From: an uncultured Candidatus Melainabacteria bacterium
GTDB lineage: Bacteria; Cyanobacteriota; Vampirovibrionia; Gastranaerophilales; Gastranaerophilaceae
Direction: 5' to 3'
Length of the DNA: 11,391 nucleotides
Assembly: GCA_946622835.1 (NCBI GenBank)
Contig: CAMOQI010000009.1
Location: 1 to 11,391, forward strand
A program made the position numbers and the translations under genes. Under the pieces are notes generated by a model, which saw only the letters and a list, made by a program, of their open reading frames with translations, was not told the origin of the DNA and made no database searches. Each line of letters starts with the position of its first letter. Positions within the stretch are counted from its first letter, which is position 1. Positions 1 through 4,452 of this stretch are shown here, piece by piece.

Positions 1-2
1 TC

Positions 3-443
3 ATAAAACCGATTGAAAAACAAATGCCTGAGACGTTGACAATTTTGCGTCTTGCGAAACAAGAAGCGCGTGCAATAGGCAGAGGAGTTGTCGGAACGGA
101 GATGTTTTTACTCGGTATTATTGCAGAAGCCACAGGAGTAGGCGCTGTTGTTTTAAATGAGCTTGAAATAAATATCAAAGATGCGAGAATCGCTGTTGAA
201 AAAATTATTGGCAGCGGAAATGAATATTATGACAGCGAAGTAGTATTCACAAAACGTGCGAAGCGAGTTTTGGAAACGGCGTGGGAATACGCCAAAAAGC
301 AAAATAAAACCAAAATAGAATCTTCTGACCTTTTGTGGGCGATAACTACCGAACCTACATCTCTTGCAATGCAAGCGCTTGAAGCTTTGGGAACAGATGT
401 TGTTGAAATCCGCGAAGGTATTAAAAAACACGTACAAAACTAA
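3..443 (+). CDS. Clp N-terminal (Clp_N) domain protein, probably 5'-partial
   Basis: This protein resembles the N-terminal double repeat of ClpA/ClpC unfoldases, the region that binds substrates and adaptors. Counting from the ATG at 24, repeat 1 has the signature LAKQEARAIGRGVVGTE (about residues 10-26) and repeat 2 follows the TKRAKRVLETAWEYAKKQ stretch (about residues 76-93). The protein stops after 139 residues, before any AAA+ ATPase, so no Walker motifs are present. The first ATG (24) has no Shine-Dalgarno sequence. The frame stays open to the window edge, and comparison with ClpC places the usual start about five residues earlier, so the real start is probably outside the window. It may be a stand-alone adaptor-like protein, comparable to the plastid ClpT proteins, or the C-terminal end of something longer. 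A clpP gene lies about 2.6 kb downstream. The domain call is firm; the role is inferred. Confidence -1.
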   Translation: MKPIEKQMPETLTILRLAKQEARAIGRGVVGTEMFLLGIIAEATGVGAVVLNELEINIKDARIAVEKIIGSGNEYYDSEVVFTKRAKRVLETAWEYAKKQNKTKIESSDLLWAITTEPTSLAMQALEALGTDVVEIREGIKKHVQN

Positions 444-658
444 ATGTATGGTTTTGTTCTCACGAATTTCAATTCATATCCCAAAATTTCTCCGATTAAC
501 TTTGCTTCTTCGTATTTCAAAGTTCCTCGGGATAACTTTTGCGAGATGTTAGAACGAGAATAATTATGACCTGACAGCTTAGTCATTTCTCTTGCTATTG
601 CGGCAAGAGTGGCATCATTTTCAGTCAGTAACAGTTTAATATCCTTCTTTACGCTCAT
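440..658 (-). CDS. Small helix-turn-helix DNA-binding protein (Cro/C1-like)
   Basis: This 72-residue protein is almost entirely one predicted helical DNA-binding domain. A first helix pair (about residues 16-29, TLAAIAREMTKLSG) leads to SRSNISQKLSRGTLKYEEA (about 34-52), the pattern of a Cro/C1 (XRE) recognition helix, then a last helix ending ILGYELKF. The start at 658 is chosen over a longer frame from 685 because GGAGAG lies five bases upstream and the added N-terminal residues look unlike coding sequence. There is no effector or dimerisation domain. It converges on the Clp_N gene, the two stop codons overlapping within CTAA (440-443). The divergent region before it contains a perfect inverted repeat (672-691) that could be its own operator. 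Target genes are unknown; control of itself and of the HAD gene at 771 is an inference. Confidence -1.
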   Translation of the reverse strand: MSVKKDIKLLLTENDATLAAIAREMTKLSGHNYSRSNISQKLSRGTLKYEEAKLIGEILGYELKFVRTKPYI

Positions 659-671
659 AAAAACTCTCCAA

Positions 672-691
672 CAATATACTGACATATATTG
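672..691. promoter_or_regulatory. Perfect 7-bp inverted repeat, candidate operator
   Basis: CAATATA (672-678) and TATATTG (685-691) are exact reverse complements separated by CTGACA. The site lies just upstream of the HTH gene start on the minus strand and touches the -35 box (689-694) of the plus-strand promoter, so a bound protein could affect both directions. The HTH product of 440-658 is the obvious candidate ligand, but this is inferred from position only. AT-rich arms can arise by chance. Confidence -1.
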
Positions 692-717
692 ACTTTTTTG
701 ATAATATCCGTTATGAT
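689..717 (+). promoter_or_regulatory. Sigma-70-type promoter for the HAD gene
   Basis: TTGACT (689-694) and TATGAT (712-717) are separated by exactly 17 bases, each five of six matches to the consensus. Transcription would start near 724, giving a leader of about 47 bases before the ATG at 771. That leader has no clear Shine-Dalgarno sequence next to the start codon. Confidence -1.
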
Positions 718-770
718 ATAGGAACGATAGTAATTATATAGGCGATATTTAGTACACAAAATTACACAAT

Positions 771-1118
771 ATGAAAAAAGAAAAATACAAACCAACAATA
801 CTTATAGATTTAGACGGAGTTTTGAATACATACAAGGGGGATTACGTCGAAAATTACATTCCGCCGATAAAAGAGGGGGCTTTGGATTTTGTTGCCGGTT
901 TGTATGAAAATTATAAATTGGTATTGTTTACCACAAGGGATAGTGAATTGGCAAAAAAATGGCTGATTGATAACGGTTTGGATAAGTATTTTGATGGGGT
1001 TACAAATCAAAAAATTCCTGCGGTTTTGTTGGTAGATGACAGATGTGTTTGTTTTCGGGGGGATTATGATGAGCTTATTCAGGATATAAAAAATTTTCGT
1101 ACTTGGCATAATGATTAG
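771..1118 (+). CDS. HAD-superfamily phosphatase-like protein
   Basis: This 115-residue protein has the core of a haloacid dehalogenase (HAD) fold. Motif I is DLDGVLN with the nucleophile and acid/base pair D13 and D15. Motif II is LFTTRD (threonines 54-55), a lysine at 81 fits motif III, and motif IV is VDD (D89, D90) coordinating magnesium. The spacing between motifs is short, so there is no large cap domain and the active site should be open. It resembles small HAD proteins of phages and bacteria whose conserved end reads VDDR followed by an aromatic/glycine patch, here residues 89-98. The substrate cannot be predicted. The start at 771 fits motif I placement although no Shine-Dalgarno is seen. 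It is divergent from the HTH gene and followed by tilS after 30 bases with a separate promoter. The fold is confident; the function is not. Confidence -1.
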   Translation: MKKEKYKPTILIDLDGVLNTYKGDYVENYIPPIKEGALDFVAGLYENYKLVLFTTRDSELAKKWLIDNGLDKYFDGVTNQKIPAVLLVDDRCVCFRGDYDELIQDIKNFRTWHND

Positions 1119-1127
1119 CTCTTTTCG

Positions 1128-1136
1128 TGGTATAAT
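1128..1136 (+). promoter_or_regulatory. Extended -10 promoter for tilS-hpt
   Basis: TGGTATAAT is a perfect extended -10 element (TGn plus TATAAT at 1131-1136). No good -35 box stands at 16-18 bases, which is typical for extended -10 promoters. Transcription would start near 1142-1143, only about six bases before the tilS ATG. The arms TGGTA (1128-1132) and TACCA (1137-1141) form an inverted repeat over the -10 box. The same 12 bases TCGTGGTATAAT recur before the PBP gene. Confidence -1.
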
Positions 1137-1148
1137 TACCATAAAATT

Positions 1149-2486
1149 ATGCACAAAATCGGATCTGAAATAAGAAGTTTTCTACAAAAATATAATCTGG
1201 ATAACAAAGATTTAATTTATCTGGTAGGGTTTTCCGGCGGGTTTGATTCGATGTGTTTGCTGAATGAATTAAAAAAAACGGTTCCGAAAAATAAAATTAT
1301 TGCTCTGCATTTAAATCACAAATGGCGCGGGGCGCAAAGCGATCTGGAAGAAAAGAATTGTAAGGAATTTTGTGAGGAAATAGGGGTAGAGTTTTATAGT
1401 GAAGATTTACCCAAAGGTGTTTCGCAAACGGAAACCGCAGCGAGGAAAGCCAGATATGAATTTTTTGATAGGTGTGCGAAAAAATTCAATTCAAATGTTG
1501 TTTTCACTGCTCATAACAAAAATGATAATGCTGAGACAATTATATACAGGCTTTGTACCGGTACAGGTGTTATGGGATTGCAAGGGATATCGGAAAACCG
1601 AGACATTTATTATCGCCCGTTGTTGAATACTACAAGAATTGAAATTGAAAATTATTGCAAAAAAAATAATTTGAATCCGAATAATGATACTTCAAATTTT
1701 GATAAAAACTATAAGCGAAATTATATAAGGGCAGAAGTTATTCCTGCTTTATTGAAGGTTAATTCAAATGTTGTGGAAAATATTCATTCCTTATCTGAGA
1801 TAGCTTTGGAAGAATCGGAGATTATCAATCGATATATGGAACAAGTTGAGCAAAAAATTGTCAAAGACGAAAAAATTGATACTCAAAAATTTTTAAAATT
1901 ACCGAAAGCCGTTCAAACAAATTTTATTTACAATATTTTCATTGATAACAATTTGGATTATGACAGAAAAAAAATATTTGGAATCCTTGATTTTATATAT
2001 AAAAATTCAAAATTAAAGTCGGGTAAAACGTGTTCTTTGACATCTGATTTATGGTTATTTGTCAGTGAAAAAATTATTCGGATAATAGCAAAGAACGTGG
2101 GTAAGCAGCCGTCTGTTTTTATAATAAAAGAGGGTTGTTATGAGACAGAAAGCGGTATTTTTGAGATAGAAAAATTCACAAAACAGGTTCGGAAATTTCC
2201 GTCATCGGACGATGATTGTGCTTATGTTGATTTGAGTAAGTTTGATTTTGGTTTTGAACTTCGAACAAGGCAAGACGGTGATGTGATAAGACCATACGGG
2301 CTTGGGGGAAGTCAAAAGTTGAAAAAGTATTTGAATGCAAAAAAAATTCCTAACCATGAAAAAGACAGTCTTATATTTTTAGCACAGGATAATGAAATTT
2401 TGTGGGCTGTAAATGTGGGAATCAGTGATAAAATAAAAGTTGTAAAAAATCCGACACACAGGTTAAAATATACTAAAAAGAGGTAG
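1149..2486 (+). CDS. tilS: tRNA(Ile)-lysidine synthase
   Basis: TilS joins lysine to C34 of the CAU anticodon of tRNA-Ile2, using ATP, so the tRNA reads AUA and is charged with isoleucine. It is essential in most bacteria. The PP-loop SGGFDS is at residues 29-34, followed by HLNHKWRG (54-61), TAHNKNDNAET (120-130), the TGTGVMGLQG loop (137-146), RPLL (156-159) and NYKRNYIRAEVIP (187-199). A TilS C-terminal domain follows, with RQDGDVIRPYGLGGSQKLKK (374-393) and an IPNHEKD segment (400-406). The length of 445 residues is normal for the long form. The segment usually written TAHHxDDQ/NAET carries N in place of the second H and of the first D. There is no Shine-Dalgarno sequence and the predicted leader is only a few bases, so translation may be leaderless. 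hpt follows two bases after the stop, a linkage seen in many bacteria. Confidence -1.
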   Translation: MHKIGSEIRSFLQKYNLDNKDLIYLVGFSGGFDSMCLLNELKKTVPKNKIIALHLNHKWRGAQSDLEEKNCKEFCEEIGVEFYSEDLPKGVSQTETAARKARYEFFDRCAKKFNSNVVFTAHNKNDNAETIIYRLCTGTGVMGLQGISENRDIYYRPLLNTTRIEIENYCKKNNLNPNNDTSNFDKNYKRNYIRAEVIPALLKVNSNVVENIHSLSEIALEESEIINRYMEQVEQKIVKDEKIDTQKFLKLPKAVQTNFIYNIFIDNNLDYDRKKIFGILDFIYKNSKLKSGKTCSLTSDLWLFVSEKIIRIIAKNVGKQPSVFIIKEGCYETESGIFEIEKFTKQVRKFPSSDDDCAYVDLSKFDFGFELRTRQDGDVIRPYGLGGSQKLKKYLNAKKIPNHEKDSLIFLAQDNEILWAVNVGISDKIKVVKNPTHRLKYTKKR

Positions 2487-2488
2487 AA

Positions 2489-3022
2489 ATGGATATTAAA
2501 CTTGAACAATTGAAAGTATTATTCAGTGAAGATGAAATTAAGATGCAGGTAAAGAATTTAGCACTGAAGCTGAACGATTTTTACAAAGGTGAAGATGTGG
2601 TTGCAATATGTGTTTTAAAAGGGGCAGTAATTTTTGCGACCGATTTGGTGCGAGAGCTTGAAATGCCTATACAAATGGAATTTATAAGATTATCAAGCTA
2701 TGGTTCTGATATTCATACATCGGGAAAAGTTAATGCTGTTGATATTAAGCTTCCTGATTTGAACGATAAAAATGTATTGATTATTGAAGATATTGTCGAT
2801 ACCGGATTAACGGCAAAATTTTTGATTGATTTTATAAATATGAATTTTCATGTTAAATCGTTTAAATTTTGTTCGCTGCTTGATAAGAAAATAACAAGAC
2901 GGGTTGATATTGAGCCGGATTATTATTGTTTTGAAGTGGATGATAAATTTGTTGTAGGGTATGGCTTGGATTATGACGGGTATTATAGAAATTTAAAATA
3001 TATCGGCTATAAAGATGTGTAG
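2489..3022 (+). CDS. hpt: Hypoxanthine phosphoribosyltransferase
   Basis: This cytoplasmic purine-salvage enzyme transfers phosphoribosyl from PRPP to hypoxanthine or guanine, giving IMP or GMP. The PRPP-binding motif VLIIEDIVDTGLT is at residues 96-108, with the acidic pair E100-D101 and the catalytic-loop D104. Upstream, VLKGAVIFATDLVREL (42-57) and the flexible-loop SSYGSD (69-74) match the family, and near the C-terminus KFVVGYGLDYDGYYRNL (153-169) supplies purine- and magnesium-binding residues. The length of 177 residues is typical. The Shine-Dalgarno AAGAGG (2478-2483) lies within the last codons of tilS and the genes are two bases apart, so the pair is almost certainly co-transcribed and translationally coupled. 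In many bacteria ftsH follows this pair; here clpP does, from its own promoter. Substrate preference between hypoxanthine and guanine cannot be read from the sequence. Confidence -1.
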   Translation: MDIKLEQLKVLFSEDEIKMQVKNLALKLNDFYKGEDVVAICVLKGAVIFATDLVRELEMPIQMEFIRLSSYGSDIHTSGKVNAVDIKLPDLNDKNVLIIEDIVDTGLTAKFLIDFINMNFHVKSFKFCSLLDKKITRRVDIEPDYYCFEVDDKFVVGYGLDYDGYYRNLKYIGYKDV

Positions 3023-3030
3023 TTTTGCTA

Positions 3031-3068
3031 TTTTAATTTCAGAATTTTTATAGTATAATCTATAAAAA
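3031..3068 (+). promoter_or_regulatory. clpP promoter with inverted repeat over the -10 box
   Basis: A perfect TATAAT (3054-3059) has only a weak -35 candidate, TTTTAA (3031-3036), 17 bases upstream. TTTTTATAG (3045-3053) and CTATAAAAA (3060-3068) form a perfect 9-bp inverted repeat whose six-base centre is exactly the -10 hexamer. Transcription would begin around 3066, giving a leader of about 15 bases that contains AGGAGAG before the ATG. The symmetry could be a repressor site or a by-product of AT-rich sequence. Confidence -1.
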
Positions 3069-3080
3069 AGGAGAGCCAAA

Positions 3081-3686
3081 ATGGATCAAGAAACTTATAT
3101 GAAGATAATGGGTTACGTTCCGACTGTAATAGAAGCATCTTCGCGCGGGGAACGTTCATTTGATATCTTTTCAAGATTATTGAGAGAAAGAATTGTATTT
3201 CTGGGAACGGAAATCGACGATGATGTCGCAAACTCTATTGTTGCGCAATTGTTACTTTTGGATAGCGAAAACTCAGAGAAAGATATTATGCTTTATATAA
3301 ACAGCCCCGGAGGTGTTATAACTGCCGGCATGGCAATATATGACACAATGAACCTTATTAAATCTGATGTTTCAACGATTTGTTTGGGTGATGCGGCATC
3401 AATGGGCGCGTTTTTACTTTCAGCGGGTGCTAAAGGTAAGAGAATGGCACTTCCTAATGCAAGAGTTATGATTCACCAGCCGTTGGGCGGAGCTAAAGGT
3501 CAAGCAACCGATATTGAATTGGAAGCAAAAGAAATTCGCCGTATGAAAGATATGTTAATCGGTATTATGGCAGAAAATTCGGGTCAGCCGTTTGAAAAGG
3601 TGAAAGAAGATTGCGAGCGCGATCATTATTTGACAGCACAAGAGGCTTTGGAATACGGGCTTATTGATAAAGTTGTAACAAGATAA
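3081..3686 (+). CDS. clpP: ATP-dependent Clp protease proteolytic subunit
   Basis: ClpP forms a double-heptamer barrel of serine peptidases that degrades proteins fed in by ClpX, ClpC or ClpA. The catalytic triad is visible with family spacing: S107 in AASMGAFLLSAGAKGKR, H132 in MIHQPLGGAKGQATDI, and D181 in ERDHYLTAQEALEYGLIDKV. The N-terminal stretch PTVIEASSRGERSFDIFSRLL (from residue 14) matches the axial-loop region and INSPGG (73-78) lines the active site. The length of 201 residues is normal. The residue before AASMGA is D104, where Q is more usual. The strong Shine-Dalgarno AGGAG (3069-3073) supports the start at 3081. A bidirectional terminator follows. No clpX is adjacent; the only other Clp-related gene visible is the Clp_N protein at the window start. 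Because the triad is intact this is an active ClpP rather than a ClpR-type subunit. Confidence -1.
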   Translation: MDQETYMKIMGYVPTVIEASSRGERSFDIFSRLLRERIVFLGTEIDDDVANSIVAQLLLLDSENSEKDIMLYINSPGGVITAGMAIYDTMNLIKSDVSTICLGDAASMGAFLLSAGAKGKRMALPNARVMIHQPLGGAKGQATDIELEAKEIRRMKDMLIGIMAENSGQPFEKVKEDCERDHYLTAQEALEYGLIDKVVTR

Positions 3687-3720
3687 AATTCAGCAAAAAT
3701 CAGTATGATATTATGCTAAT

Positions 3721-3750
3721 AAAATAACCCCTCTATCGGGGTTATTTTTT
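3721..3750. terminator. Bidirectional intrinsic terminator
   Basis: ATAACCCC (3724-3731) pairs with GGGGTTAT (3738-3745) around the loop TCTATC, and the flanking A and T tracts extend the stem. On the plus strand it is followed by TTTTTT, and on the minus strand by TTTTATT. It lies between the convergent clpP (stop at 3686) and DprA-like gene (stop at 3774) and can end transcripts from both. Confidence -1.
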
Positions 3751-3773
3751 ATATTATTTTTTGCATTAAACGA

Positions 3774-4367
3774 CTAATCTAAATAAAATACAGTGATAAC
3801 CTTATGCCCTTCCTCTGCGTATTGAACCGCATTATGAAGAGTTTTGCTGGTATGAGATAAGAAACAAATCAATTGGTTACATTTATCAATTATTTCTCTG
3901 TTGCAAACTCTTGATGCATCTGCCAATGTCATCATGGCCCTGTCTGTGTGTTCTATAATATTAGGAACCCCAATAAGTTGATTTTGAACATCAGATGGTT
4001 GTTGTTCAATTGATTGAGGTAAGATTACGCTTAATTTGCCGGGGTTAGCTTTCATAGCACCTCTGATTGCTGCTGCGTTTGTTCCTGAAGAACCGCCTGA
4101 GGTGATTATTGTGTTACCTTGCATAACAAGTGCTGTTGCTAGGGTCTCAATCATTTGTTGGTGTGTAATCGGAAGATTTCGGCTGCCAAGTATTGCTATT
4201 TTTTTAGCTGACTGTTTAATTGTTGCCAATTCCATTGCTAATTCATCAATAGCATCGGGAGATTTGTCATCAACCTTGTCTAAATCATCAATAGGTACTA
4301 CTATCGATTGCTGGGCATCCTCTTGTTTGTCATCACTTAATAAAATTTCCATATCACACTCTGTCAT
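3774..4367 (-). CDS. DprA/SLOG-like Rossmann protein
   Basis: The core (about residues 55-197) resembles DprA and LOG-type nucleotide-binding Rossmann folds. KIAILGSRNLPITHQQMIE starts at residue 56, with GSR at 61-63 as in DprA's VGSR. The phosphate-binding loop is TSGGSSGTNAAAIRGAM (89-105), followed by SVILPQSIEQQPSD (113-126). A typical DprA is nearly twice as long and carries an extra C-terminal winged helix; at 197 residues this one has neither. The first 50 residues are acidic and probably disordered. From memory it matches a group annotated as DNA recombination-mediator protein A in Cyanobacteria, which is the main hint to the host lineage. DNA binding or RecA loading is not shown. 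Divergence from a helicase gene is consistent with a DNA-related role but weak evidence. No strong Shine-Dalgarno stands before the ATG at 4367; the ATG at residue 6 is an alternative start. Confidence -1.
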   Translation of the reverse strand: MTECDMEILLSDDKQEDAQQSIVVPIDDLDKVDDKSPDAIDELAMELATIKQSAKKIAILGSRNLPITHQQMIETLATALVMQGNTIITSGGSSGTNAAAIRGAMKANPGKLSVILPQSIEQQPSDVQNQLIGVPNIIEHTDRAMMTLADASRVCNREIIDKCNQLICFLSHTSKTLHNAVQYAEEGHKVITVFYLD

Positions 4368-4417
4368 TTTTTCTTTTACCCTCTGATTGCATAATTTACA
4401 TTTTTCAACTATGCTTA

Positions 4418-4446
4418 ATTATATCATATTTTTTTTGATTTGGGAA
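4418..4446 (-). promoter_or_regulatory. Promoter for the DprA-like gene
   Basis: Read on the minus strand, TATAAT (4423 to 4418) is preceded by TGA, making an extended -10 element. TTCCCA (4446 to 4441), four of six matches, stands 17 bases upstream as the -35 box. The start of transcription would be near 4410, leaving a leader of about 43 bases. The -35 box overlaps the ribosome binding region of the divergent helicase gene, so the two genes may influence each other. Confidence -1.
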
Positions 4447-4452
4447 GAGGTC

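Noticed and set aside
659..685. Longer start of the HTH protein at 685
   Set aside because: It would bury the GGAGAG ribosome binding site and the inverted repeat inside the coding region; the ATG at 658 is ideally spaced.
724..770. Riboswitch in the leader of the HAD gene
   Set aside because: Only about 47 bases of AT-rich sequence with no convincing conserved stem or known aptamer pattern.
440..1118. Prophage remnant (HTH plus HAD genes)
   Set aside because: Both families occur in phages, but there is no integrase, attachment site or structural gene, and flanking genes are housekeeping.
4387..4452. N-terminal extension of the helicase from TTG at 4387
   Set aside because: The added 22 residues are hydrophobic and unrelated to the family, overlap the divergent promoter region, and the ATG at 4453 has a ribosome binding site and directly precedes the Q motif.
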